DNA from: Actinomycetales bacterium
Lineage (GTDB): Bacteria; Actinomycetota; Actinomycetes; Actinomycetales; Dermabacteraceae
Assembly: GCA_012799425.1 (NCBI GenBank)
Contig: JAAZLF010000335.1
Span: 1-9,128, forward strand
Direction: 5' to 3'
DNA length: 9,128 bases
Shown here: piece after piece, positions 1 to 6,867 of the stretch
How positions within the stretch are numbered: the stretch's first letter is position 1
Layout: each line of letters starts with the position of its first letter
Position numbers and translations under genes: made by a program
The notes under the pieces: generated by a model
What the model was told of the DNA's origin: nothing
The model's input: the letters and a program-made list of their open reading frames with translations, nothing else
Database searches by the model: none

Positions 1-546
1 CGTCGTCTGAGCCGCCCTGCCGTTCTGGGCACCATCGCGGTGATCGGCGCCGTGATCGCCGTGATCGACCAGCTCACGAAGAACTGGGCGGTGGCCTCGC
101 TGCCGCTGCTCGAGCCCCAGCCGTTCATCGGCGAGATCCTCCAGCTCACCTTGCTGTACAACAGCGGAGCCGCCTGGGGGATGGGCGCGGAGATCACCCC
201 GGTGGTGACCTGCCTCCAGCTGGCGATCGTGCTCGGCGTGATCGTGTTCGCGGTCAAGGCGGTCCGCTCCGCCTGGTACACCGTCGCCCTGGGACTGATC
301 ATGGGCGGCGCGCTGGGCAACATCCATGACCGGATGCTGCGAGATCCCGGGCCGTTCCGCGGCGCGGTCGTGGACTTCCTCGAGCTGCCCAACTGGCCCG
401 TGTTCAACGTCGCCGACATGGCCGTGGTGGGCGGGGCGGTCCTGGTCGTCGCCCTGGGCCTGTTCGGTGTCGCCTCCGACCCGGCGCACGATGAATCCGC
501 CGCTGCGGGCACGAAGGACGAACCCTCGAAGCAGGAACGGACATGA
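1..546 (+). CDS. lspA: Lipoprotein signal peptidase (signal peptidase II), 5'-truncated by the window edge
   Basis: This integral membrane aspartyl protease cleaves the signal peptide of diacylglyceryl-modified prolipoproteins. The frame is open from base 1, so the start lies outside; 181 residues are visible, and the in-frame GTG at 40 is internal. Numbering from base 1, the family motifs are IDQLTK near the end of the first membrane segment (about 8-22), NSGAAWG (54-60), GGALGNIHDR (about 102-111), and the two catalytic aspartates: Asp125 in GAVVDF (codon 373) and Asp139 in FNVAD (codon 415). Further hydrophobic segments lie at about 66-86, 92-107 and 138-157, giving the usual four-helix topology. 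The C-terminus is a charged cytoplasmic tail (about 158-181). The stop codon overlaps the next start as ATGA. This gene next to an RluD-type synthase is a familiar actinobacterial pairing. Identity is nearly certain; only the N-terminus is missing. Confidence 0.96.
   Translation, partial: RRLSRPAVLGTIAVIGAVIAVIDQLTKNWAVASLPLLEPQPFIGEILQLTLLYNSGAAWGMGAEITPVVTCLQLAIVLGVIVFAVKAVRSAWYTVALGLIMGGALGNIHDRMLRDPGPFRGAVVDFLELPNWPVFNVADMAVVGGAVLVVALGLFGVASDPAHDESAAAGTKDEPSKQERT
533..536 (+). promoter_or_regulatory. Shine-Dalgarno site AGGA for the pseudouridine synthase gene
   Basis: AGGA lies inside the last codons of lspA, 6 bases before the ATG at 543. It supports that start and fits translational coupling through the ATGA overlap. 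Confidence 0.6.
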
Positions 547-1469
547 GCGCCTCGCGGACCCTGATGGTGCCCGACGGGCTCGCGGGGGAGCGCGTGGACG
601 TGGGCATCTCCCGGATGCTGGGTCTGTCCCGCACCCGTGCGGCGGAACTCGTGATGGACGGGCACGTGCTGGTCGACGGCCGTGCGCCGGCGCGCTCGAC
701 GCGGCTCGAGCCCGGCGCGATGGTGCACGTCGAGCTGCCGGACGAGAAGCCCGCTGTGGCCGTGCGACCGCAGATCGCCGAGGGTATGAGCCTCGTCCAC
801 CAGGACGATGACATCGTCGTGATCGACAAGCCCGTGGGCGTGGCTGCGCATCCGAGCGCCGGCTGGTCGGGCCCTACGGTGCTGGGGCACCTCGCCGCGG
901 CGGGCGTGAGCATCCGCACCAGCGGGGACCCGGAGCGGCAGGGGATCGTCAGCAGACTGGATGTGGGCACCAGCGGGCTGATGGTCGTCGCCCGCACCGA
1001 GCGCGCCTACACCACGCTCAAGGACGCCTTCCGCGCCCGGGAGGTCGGCAAGGTCTACCACGCCGTCTGCCAGGGCGCGCCGGAGCAGCCGCGCGGCACC
1101 ATCGAGGCGCCCATCGGGCGCTCGCCCTCGCATGACTACAAGTTCGCGGTGCGTGAGGACGGCAAGCACTCCGTCACGCACTACGAGACGCTCGAGGAGC
1201 TCCAGGGCGCGACCCTGCTGAAAGTCGACCTGGAGACGGGCCGCACCCACCAGATACGCGTGCACATGGCCGCGCTGCACCATCCACTGGTGGGGGACCC
1301 GCTGTACGGCGCGGATCCCACGCTCGCGGCACGGGTGGGCCTGATCCGTCAGTGGCTGCACGCGATGGAGCTGACCTTCCTCCATCCGGCCACCGGCGCT
1401 GAGGTCACCTACACCTCGCAGTACCCTGTGGATCTGCAGCAGGCCCTGGACGCTCTGCGCGGCGACTGA
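543..1469 (+). CDS. RluA/RluD-family 23S rRNA pseudouridine synthase
   Basis: This cytoplasmic enzyme of 308 residues isomerises uridine to pseudouridine in RNA, most likely 23S rRNA as in RluD. An S4 RNA-binding domain covers about residues 15-65 (ERVDVGISRMLGLSRTRAAE, then VLVDG). The catalytic domain covers about 82-308, with DIVVIDKPVGVAAHP (90-104), the active-site loop RLDVGTSGLMVVA with catalytic Asp140 (138-150), IGRSPSHDYKFAV (191-203) and LETGRTHQIRVH (230-241). Length is typical. One oddity: the residue before RLD is Ser137 (AGC), where RluD-type enzymes usually have His (HRLD). It is followed by the rare codon AGA for Arg138. The catalytic Asp and the Arg that flips out the target base are kept, so activity is expected. 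The ATG at 543 overlaps the lspA stop by 4 bases and has an AGGA site. The family call is secure; the exact rRNA position modified is not. Confidence 0.93.
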   Translation: MSASRTLMVPDGLAGERVDVGISRMLGLSRTRAAELVMDGHVLVDGRAPARSTRLEPGAMVHVELPDEKPAVAVRPQIAEGMSLVHQDDDIVVIDKPVGVAAHPSAGWSGPTVLGHLAAAGVSIRTSGDPERQGIVSRLDVGTSGLMVVARTERAYTTLKDAFRAREVGKVYHAVCQGAPEQPRGTIEAPIGRSPSHDYKFAVREDGKHSVTHYETLEELQGATLLKVDLETGRTHQIRVHMAALHHPLVGDPLYGADPTLAARVGLIRQWLHAMELTFLHPATGAEVTYTSQYPVDLQQALDALRGD

Positions 1470-1497
1470 GCCGCGCACCGGGTCCTCGCGCAGGCGG

Positions 1498-1509
1498 TAG
1501 CGTCGGGGT
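1498..1509 (+). promoter_or_regulatory. Putative -10 element TAGCGT with leaderless start
   Basis: TAGCGT (1498-1503) fits the actinobacterial TANNNT -10 pattern and sits exactly 6 bases before the ATG at 1510. Transcription would begin at or next to the start codon. No Shine-Dalgarno sequence is visible and no convincing -35 box is seen. The same hexamer and spacing occur before the gene at 6868. Confidence 0.5.
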
Positions 1510-2247
1510 ATGGACGATCAGCAGCATTCCGGGGCGCTGAGCCCTTCACGTGACGCGGCGCTGTCCCGGCCCGATTTCCCCTTCGCCCGGGTCGCCCGCC
1601 GCCTCGGCATCGATCCCGCCCTGGCCGAGGTGGCGCTGCGCGACGACGAGCGGGCGCGCGGGGCAGTCGCCGAGGCCGTGCAGGCGTTCCTCACCGCTGA
1701 CGACGACCACCGTGCCGGCCGGCCGCCCTCCTCCGCGATCGCCTCCGACCCGGACTTCCCGACCGGGGTGGGGATGGCGCTGGTCGGAGCGGCGGTGCTG
1801 TGGGACGCCCGCGATCTCGTGCCCCGCGTGGCGCTGCGCGTGGCCAAGGACCATTTCGAGGACGGTGCCGACGAGCTCGCCGCGAGCTACGCCGCCCTCG
1901 TCCAGGAATCTGTGGACCCGGGGGAGGACTCCCGGGATGACGCCGTGGCCTGGGCGGCGCAGTCTCTGCTGGTCTCGATCCTGCAGCGCTCCGGAAGCCC
2001 TGCCCGGGCCGAGGAGATCGCCCGCGACCTGGCCGCCCACGCGATCCCGATCGATCTGTGGCGCGATGATGACCCGTCCCTGCCGGACGATTCGATGGCC
2101 TGGCACGGCGGCGCGTTCGTCGGCGGCATCCCGCCGCGGCGGGACGAGCGCTCCCTCAGCTACGAGGATGTCCACGACTACATGAACTCCCTGCTCGCCC
2201 AGACTCAGCGCGAGCAGCAGGCGGAGGGCGAGGGCACCGGCGGCTGA
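1510..2247 (+). CDS. Conserved-type hypothetical protein, acidic, cytoplasmic
   Basis: I do not recognise this 245-residue protein. It has no signal peptide, no membrane segment and no cysteine, so it is probably cytoplasmic. It is rich in Asp, Glu, Ala and Arg. The short phrase PDFP occurs twice (21-24 and 81-84), each opening an Ala-rich helical stretch: about 24-62, and about 85-180 in several helices. A proline- and acid-rich linker (186-196) and a WHGGAFVGG segment (198-206) lead into a Glu/Gln-rich tail that ends in Gly (about 219-245). The helical part loosely resembles helical repeat proteins, but I see no defining motif. The ATG follows a TAGCGT element by 6 bases. The gene lies 40 bases after the synthase and just before dnaE, a position often filled by a lineage-specific gene. 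Codon use matches its neighbours, so it is a genuine gene of unknown function. Confidence 0.8.
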   Translation: MDDQQHSGALSPSRDAALSRPDFPFARVARRLGIDPALAEVALRDDERARGAVAEAVQAFLTADDDHRAGRPPSSAIASDPDFPTGVGMALVGAAVLWDARDLVPRVALRVAKDHFEDGADELAASYAALVQESVDPGEDSRDDAVAWAAQSLLVSILQRSGSPARAEEIARDLAAHAIPIDLWRDDDPSLPDDSMAWHGGAFVGGIPPRRDERSLSYEDVHDYMNSLLAQTQREQQAEGEGTGG

Positions 2248-2259
2248 CCGGCACGACAG

Positions 2260-2293
2260 GCCCGCTCCGGGCGCCGAGGGCTCCCGCTCGGCG
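2260..2293 (+). terminator. Paired GC hairpins, probable terminator
   Basis: Two hairpins follow the hypothetical gene's stop codon by 12 bases. The first is GCCCG-CTC-CGGGC (2260-2272). The second is a perfect 7-bp stem, CGCCGAG (2272-2278) with CTCGGCG (2287-2293), and an 8-base loop. They share base 2272, so both cannot be fully formed at once. No U-tract follows, which is common for terminators in high-GC Actinobacteria but lowers certainty. Confidence 0.45.
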
Positions 2294-2305
2294 ACACGCC
2301 GGTGC

Positions 2306-2360
2306 GGGCGAGGTGACCTCTCCGACCTCGCCCCGACCGCTCATCGGCGGGCGGGCGAGG
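2306..2360 (+). promoter_or_regulatory. Alternative inverted repeats upstream of dnaE (operator or attenuator-like)
   Basis: GGGCGAGGT (2306-2314) and ACCTCGCCC (2325-2333) form a perfect 9-bp inverted repeat with a 10-base gap. The core octamer GGGCGAGG recurs at 2353-2360, so the middle arm CCTCGCCC (2326-2333) can pair with either flank. The right-hand pair ends one base before the putative dnaE -10 element (2362). If transcription starts at or near the dnaE start codon, these are DNA sites in the promoter, such as an operator. If a promoter lies further upstream, they would be competing RNA hairpins. Function is inferred only from the arrangement. Confidence 0.35.
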
Positions 2361-2361
2361 C

Positions 2362-2367
2362 TACCCT
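2362..2367 (+). promoter_or_regulatory. Putative dnaE -10 element TACCCT
   Basis: TACCCT matches the TANNNT pattern and ends 7 bases before the ATG at 2375, similar to the TAGCGT-N6-ATG layout of two other genes here. It suggests a leaderless dnaE transcript starting at ATG 2375. A competing reading uses GAGG (2357-2360) as ribosome binding site for the GTG at 2369, with an 8-base spacing. Confidence 0.4.
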
Positions 2368-2374
2368 GGTGAGC

Positions 2375-5300
2375 ATGGCCTCCGCGCGCTCCGATGACTT
2401 CGTGCACCTTCACGTCCACACCGATTACTCCCTGCTCGACGGGGCCGCGAAGATCGACAAACTGGTCGATGAGACCGTCCGGCAGGGCCAGCAGGCGGTG
2501 GCGATCACCGACCACGGCTACCTCTTCGGCGCCTACGAGTTCTACAAGACCGCGAAGGATGCGGGCATCAAGCCGATCATCGGGGTCGAGGCGTACGTGA
2601 CGCCCGGGACCAGCCGTCATGACCGCACCCGCATGCAGTGGGGTACCAAGGAGCAGCAGCTCGCCGGCGACGACGTCTCCGCGCGCGGCGCCTACACCCA
2701 CATGACCCTGCTGTCGAAGTCGACCACCGGCATGCACAACCTGTTCCGGCTTGCGTCCTCCGCGTCCCTCGAGGGCCAGATGGGCAAGTGGCCCCGGATG
2801 GACCGCGAGATCCTCTCGAAGTACTCCGACGGGCTGATCGCGACCTCGGGCTGCCCTTCGGGCGAGGTCCAGACCCGACTGCGGCTCGGGCAGTTCGACG
2901 AGGCCGTCAAGGCGGCGGGCGAGTTCCAGGACATGTTCGGCAAGGACAGCTACTTCATCGAGCTGATGGACCACGGGCTGGACATCGAGAAGCGGGTCTC
3001 CAAGGACCTGATCGAGGTCAGCAGGGCGATCGGTGCCCCGCTGGTGGCCACCAACGACCTGCACTACGTCACCGAGGCCGACGCTCAGATCCAGGACGTG
3101 CTGCTGTGCATCAACTCGGGCTCCCGCCTCAACGATCCCGACCGCTTCAAGTTCGGCGGCTCCGGCTACTTCCTGAAGTCCGCGCAGCAGATGCGTGAGC
3201 TGTTCCGCGAGTTCCCCGAGGCCTGCGACAACACCCTGACCATCGCCGAGATGTGCGAGGTCGAGTTCCGCACCACGGACGAGGGCGCGAACTACATGCC
3301 CCACTTCCCCTGCCCTCCGGGCGAGGACGAGGAGTCCTGGTTCGTCAAGGAGGTCCAGCGGGGCCTGGAGTACCGCTACCCCGGGGGCATCCCCGACGAG
3401 TCGCAGAAGCGCGCCGACTACGAGGTCTCCGTGATCCTCCAGATGGGCTTCCCCGGCTACTTCCTGGTGGTCTCGGACTACATCAAGTGGGCCAAGGAGC
3501 AGGACATCCGCGTGGGTCCGGGCCGTGGCTCCGGTGCCGGCTCGATGGTCGCCTACGCCATGCGCATCACCGACCTCGACCCGCTCGAGCACGGTCTGCT
3601 GTTCGAGCGGTTCCTGAACCCTGACCGCGTGTCCATGCCCGACTTCGACGTCGACTTCGATGACCGCCGTCGCGGAGAGGTCATCGAGTACGTCGAGCGC
3701 AAGTACGGCGATGACCGCATCGCCCAGGTCATCACCTATGGCGTGATGAAGACCAAGAACTCGCTCAAGGACGCAGCCCGCGTGCTCGACTACCCCTTCG
3801 CGATGGGGGACAAGCTCACCAAGACCCTCCCGCCGACCGTGATGGGCAAGGACATCTCGGTCAAGGGCATCTTCGATCCCGAGGACAAGCGCTACGCCGA
3901 GGCGGGCGAGTTCCGCCGCCTGCACGACGAGGACCCCGACGTGCAGAAGGTGGTCGAGATCGCCAAGGGCGTGGAGGGCCTGACCCGCGGCTGGGGAGTG
4001 CACGCCTGCGCGGTGATCATGTCCAGCGACCCGCTGATCGACATCGTCCCGATGATGCGCCGCCCCTCGGACGGCCAGATCATCACCCAGTTCGAGTACC
4101 CCACGCTCGAGACCCTGGGCCTTCTGAAGATGGACTTCCTGGGCCTTCGCAACCTCACCGTGCTCTCGGATGCGGTCGCGAACATGGAACGCAACGGCAA
4201 GACGCCCCCGGACCTGGAGACGCTGCCGTTCGACGACAGGAAGACCTACGAGCTGCTGCAGAAGGGCGACACCCTCGGCGTCTTCCAGCTGGACGGCTCC
4301 GGCATGCGCACCCTGCTGCGACAGATGAAGCCGGACCAGTTCGGGGACATCACGGCCGTCTCCGCGCTGTACCGACCGGGCCCGATGGGCATGGGGTCGC
4401 ACACCAACTACGCGCTGCGCAAGAACGGGCTCCAGGAGATCACACCGATCCATCCCGAGCTCGAGGAGCCGCTCGCGGAGATCCTGGACGAGACCTACGG
4501 CGTGCTCGTCTACCAGGAGCAGGTCATGCAGACGGCGCAGAAGGTCGCCGGGTACAGCCTCGGCGAAGCAGACATCCTGCGCCGGGCGATGGGCAAGAAG
4601 AAGAAGGCGGAGCTGGACAAGCAGTTCGTCTCCTTCGAGGCCGGCATGAAGAACAACGGGTACTCCGATGCCGCGGTCCAGGCGCTGTGGGAGACCCTGC
4701 TGCCCTTCGCCGACTACGCCTTCAACAAGTCGCACTCCGCCGCCTACGGCGTGGTCTCCTACTGGACCGGGTATCTCAAGGCGAACTACCCCACCGAGTA
4801 CATGGCGGCGCTGCTGACCTCCACCCAGGAGAACCGCGACCGGCTGGGCCTGTACCTGGGCGACTGCCGTCACCGCGGCATCACGGTGCTGCCTCCGGAT
4901 GTCAACGAGTCCGATCTGTACTTCTCCGCCGTGGGCGACGACATCCGTTTCGGTCTCTCGGCGATCCGCAACGTGGGCGCGCACGTGGTCGAGGAGATCA
5001 TCGCCACGCGTGAGGAGAAGGGTGCCTTCACCTCCTTCACCGACTTCCTGGACAAGGTGCCGCTGTCGGTGTGCAACAAGCGCACCATCGAGTCCCTGAT
5101 CAAGGGCGGTGCCTTCGACTCTCTGGGCGCGAACCGTCGCTCCCTGGTGCTCATCCACGAGGACGCGGTCGACTCCGTGGTCGATCTCAAGCGCAAGGAG
5201 GCCCAGGGGCAGTACGACCTCTTCGCCGACGTGTTCGGCGGCGGCGGTGGTGACGACGAGATGGCGTCCGGTTCCGCGGCGACGATCGTGATCCCGGACC

Positions 5301-5944
5301 TGCCCGAATGGGACCGCAAGGAGAAGCTCGCCTTCGAGCGGAACATGCTGGGTCTGTACGTCTCCGACCATCCGCTCTACGGGCTCGAGCACGTCATCGC
5401 CCAGAACTCATCGACCTCGATCAGTTCGCTGGCCGACGACGGCGCGGTGGAGGACGGCGCCATGGTGACCATCGCCGGCCTGATCACGAGCCTCCAGCGG
5501 AAGACCACCAAGAAGGGCGACATGTGGGCGATCGTCACCGTCGAGGACCTCGAGGGGTCCATCGACTGCCTGCTGTTCCCCTCGACCTACATGACCGTCG
5601 CCGGGGAGCTCGCCGAGGATCTCATCGTCTCCATGAAGGGCCGGGTGGACACGTCCAAGGGCATGCCCGAGCTGCGCGTGATGGAGATGACCGTCCCCGA
5701 GACCGGCGGCGGGGCCGACGGACCGGTCGTCATCGCGCTCCCGGCGATGCGTGCCACCGAACGGGTGGTCGGCGACCTGCGCGGCGTGCTGGAGGACAAC
5801 CCCGGGGCCAGTGAGGTGCGTCTGCGCCTGCAGGAGCCGGGCCGCACCACCCTCATGCAGCTGGACAAGCGGCTCTCGGTGAACCCGTCGGCCGCCCTGT
5901 ACGCCTCGCTGAAGGCATTGCTGGGCCCCGGCTGTCTCCAGTGA
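2375..5944 (+). CDS. dnaE: DNA polymerase III subunit alpha (replicative polymerase, DnaE1 type)
   Basis: This is the catalytic subunit of the chromosomal replicase, 1189 residues from ATG 2375, close to mycobacterial DnaE1. The N-terminal PHP domain (about 9-280) keeps the metal ligands known from DnaE1: His13 and His15 in HLHVHTDYS, Asp22, His47, Glu72, His109, Cys160, and Asp228/His230 in NDLHY. It should therefore proofread 3'-5' in cis. The polymerase core carries GPGRGSGAGS (381-390), PDFDVDF with Asp423/425/427, and KMDFLGLRNL with Asp587. Towards the C-terminus come a helix-hairpin-helix region (about 860-920), the beta-clamp motif QYDLF (946-950), a Gly-rich linker, and an OB fold (about 1030-1100). 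The usual ending LLGPGCL is present. An in-frame GTG at 2369 would add two residues; ATG is chosen because TACCCT lies 7 bases upstream, but the GTG has a possible GAGG site. No defects are seen. Confidence 0.97.
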   Translation: MASARSDDFVHLHVHTDYSLLDGAAKIDKLVDETVRQGQQAVAITDHGYLFGAYEFYKTAKDAGIKPIIGVEAYVTPGTSRHDRTRMQWGTKEQQLAGDDVSARGAYTHMTLLSKSTTGMHNLFRLASSASLEGQMGKWPRMDREILSKYSDGLIATSGCPSGEVQTRLRLGQFDEAVKAAGEFQDMFGKDSYFIELMDHGLDIEKRVSKDLIEVSRAIGAPLVATNDLHYVTEADAQIQDVLLCINSGSRLNDPDRFKFGGSGYFLKSAQQMRELFREFPEACDNTLTIAEMCEVEFRTTDEGANYMPHFPCPPGEDEESWFVKEVQRGLEYRYPGGIPDESQKRADYEVSVILQMGFPGYFLVVSDYIKWAKEQDIRVGPGRGSGAGSMVAYAMRITDLDPLEHGLLFERFLNPDRVSMPDFDVDFDDRRRGEVIEYVERKYGDDRIAQVITYGVMKTKNSLKDAARVLDYPFAMGDKLTKTLPPTVMGKDISVKGIFDPEDKRYAEAGEFRRLHDEDPDVQKVVEIAKGVEGLTRGWGVHACAVIMSSDPLIDIVPMMRRPSDGQIITQFEYPTLETLGLLKMDFLGLRNLTVLSDAVANMERNGKTPPDLETLPFDDRKTYELLQKGDTLGVFQLDGSGMRTLLRQMKPDQFGDITAVSALYRPGPMGMGSHTNYALRKNGLQEITPIHPELEEPLAEILDETYGVLVYQEQVMQTAQKVAGYSLGEADILRRAMGKKKKAELDKQFVSFEAGMKNNGYSDAAVQALWETLLPFADYAFNKSHSAAYGVVSYWTGYLKANYPTEYMAALLTSTQENRDRLGLYLGDCRHRGITVLPPDVNESDLYFSAVGDDIRFGLSAIRNVGAHVVEEIIATREEKGAFTSFTDFLDKVPLSVCNKRTIESLIKGGAFDSLGANRRSLVLIHEDAVDSVVDLKRKEAQGQYDLFADVFGGGGGDDEMASGSAATIVIPDLPEWDRKEKLAFERNMLGLYVSDHPLYGLEHVIAQNSSTSISSLADDGAVEDGAMVTIAGLITSLQRKTTKKGDMWAIVTVEDLEGSIDCLLFPSTYMTVAGELAEDLIVSMKGRVDTSKGMPELRVMEMTVPETGGGADGPVVIALPAMRATERVVGDLRGVLEDNPGASEVRLRLQEPGRTTLMQLDKRLSVNPSAALYASLKALLGPGCLQ

Positions 5945-5948
5945 GCCG

Positions 5949-6788
5949 ATGAGCGCGTGGCGGGTGGCGACCTTCAACATCCGCCACGGACTCGGCCCCG
6001 ACGGGCGGGTCGACCTCGAGCGCACCGCGCGCGAGATCGCCGAGCTGGGGGCTGATGTGATCGGTCTGCAGGAGGTGGACGCCGGATTCGGGCCCCGCTC
6101 CGATCACCAGGACCAGCCAGCACGTCTCGGCGAGCTGCTGGGCATGCAGGTGTGCTTCGGCGCCGCGCTCGATCTCCCGCCTGAGCGCGACGGAGAGCCG
6201 CGCCGCCAGTATGGCCTGGTGCTGCTGACCCGGCACGAGATCCTCTCCCGCGCCGTGCACCTGCTCCCCCTCCACCCCGGCCATGCACCGCCCACGGAGC
6301 CCCGCGGAGTGCTCCACGCACGGGTGCGCGGCGGCGACCGGGAACTCGACGTTCTGGTCACGCACCTGGACAACGCCGGGCCCGCGCACCGCACCGCGCA
6401 GATCCAGGGGATCGTCCGTCTCGCCCAGGACCTCGAGGGGCCCTCGCTGCTGATGGGTGACATGAACGCCGAGCCCTCCGCCTCGGAGCTGGCCTCGCTC
6501 GCCGCCACGGGATGGCGCGAGGCCTCCGAGGCGACGACGCCACCACGGGAGGCGGGGCGCGGTCCTCGTTGGCAGCGGCTGCTCAGCGCCGCCCCTCTGC
6601 GTCGGCTGCGCATGGTCGCCGCCCCGCTGCGACGGCTGCGCATGGCCACGCATCCCGCGCGCTTCCCTCTGCGCCGGATCGACTCGCTCTGGGTGCGCGG
6701 AGGCCTGGAGGTGAGCACGCTCGAGGTCGCGCCGCGGGGTTCCTCGGATCATCGTGGCGCGGTCGCCACCGTGCACCTGCCCCGCTGA
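5949..6788 (+). CDS. Endonuclease/exonuclease/phosphatase (EEP) family protein
   Basis: This 279-residue metal-dependent phosphoesterase of the DNase I/APE1-like fold has all core motifs in order: TFNIRHG (Asn10), GLQEVD (Glu42, metal ligand), VTHLDN (His139), LLMGDMNAEP (Asp171 and Asn173), RIDSLWV (Asp245) and SSDHRG (Asp267 and His268). No signal peptide or membrane segment is seen, so it is cytoplasmic. The substrate could be DNA, a phospholipid head group or a small phosphoester; the sequence does not decide. It starts 4 bases after the dnaE stop, so it is probably co-transcribed, but this alone does not show a replication role. No clear Shine-Dalgarno is visible, consistent with reinitiation. 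An Arg-rich insertion at about 197-233 contains a tandem 10-residue duplication between the GDMN and RID motifs. The family call is firm; the specific function is unknown. Confidence 0.88.
   Translation: MSAWRVATFNIRHGLGPDGRVDLERTAREIAELGADVIGLQEVDAGFGPRSDHQDQPARLGELLGMQVCFGAALDLPPERDGEPRRQYGLVLLTRHEILSRAVHLLPLHPGHAPPTEPRGVLHARVRGGDRELDVLVTHLDNAGPAHRTAQIQGIVRLAQDLEGPSLLMGDMNAEPSASELASLAATGWREASEATTPPREAGRGPRWQRLLSAAPLRRLRMVAAPLRRLRMATHPARFPLRRIDSLWVRGGLEVSTLEVAPRGSSDHRGAVATVHLPR
6588..6647 (+). repeat. Imperfect 30-bp in-frame tandem duplication inside the EEP gene
   Basis: Bases 6588-6617 and 6618-6647 differ at 3 of 30 positions. They encode AAPLRRLRMV followed by AAPLRRLRMA (residues 214-233), a basic amphipathic helix-like stretch inserted between catalytic motifs. 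Confidence 0.85.
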
Positions 6789-6855
6789 GGCACTGCCCGT
6801 CAACGATCTGCCCTGTGCGGCGAGGCCGGCGCCCCCTCGTCGACCCGCTCTGGAC

Positions 6856-6867
6856 TAGCGTTGGACC
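6856..6867 (+). promoter_or_regulatory. Putative -10 element TAGCGT with leaderless start
   Basis: TAGCGT (6856-6861) lies exactly 6 bases before the ATG at 6868, in the 79-base gap after the EEP gene. It is flanked on both sides by TGGAC (6851-6855 and 6862-6866). No Shine-Dalgarno or convincing -35 box is visible. A transcript starting at the ATG is expected, serving the flavoprotein and epimerase genes. Confidence 0.5.

Noticed and set aside
40..42. GTG at 40 as the true lspA start
   Set aside because: It lies inside the first membrane helix and the frame is open to base 1, so the gene is simply cut by the window edge.
2156..5392. A 1078-codon open frame on the minus strand opposite dnaE
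   Set aside because: It mirrors the coding phase of dnaE in GC-rich DNA, where antisense frames rarely contain stops. Its composition (Val-, Gln-, His-, Arg- and Gly-rich) matches no protein, while the plus strand encodes a complete polymerase.
5853..6803. A 316-codon minus-strand frame opposite the EEP gene
   Set aside because: It covers the EEP gene and the dnaE end, has low-complexity composition and no motif, and conflicts with a well-supported plus-strand gene.
6789..6855. Terminator after the EEP gene
   Set aside because: Only short GC palindromes such as GCCGGC and GGCGCC are present, with no stable stem-loop of useful length.
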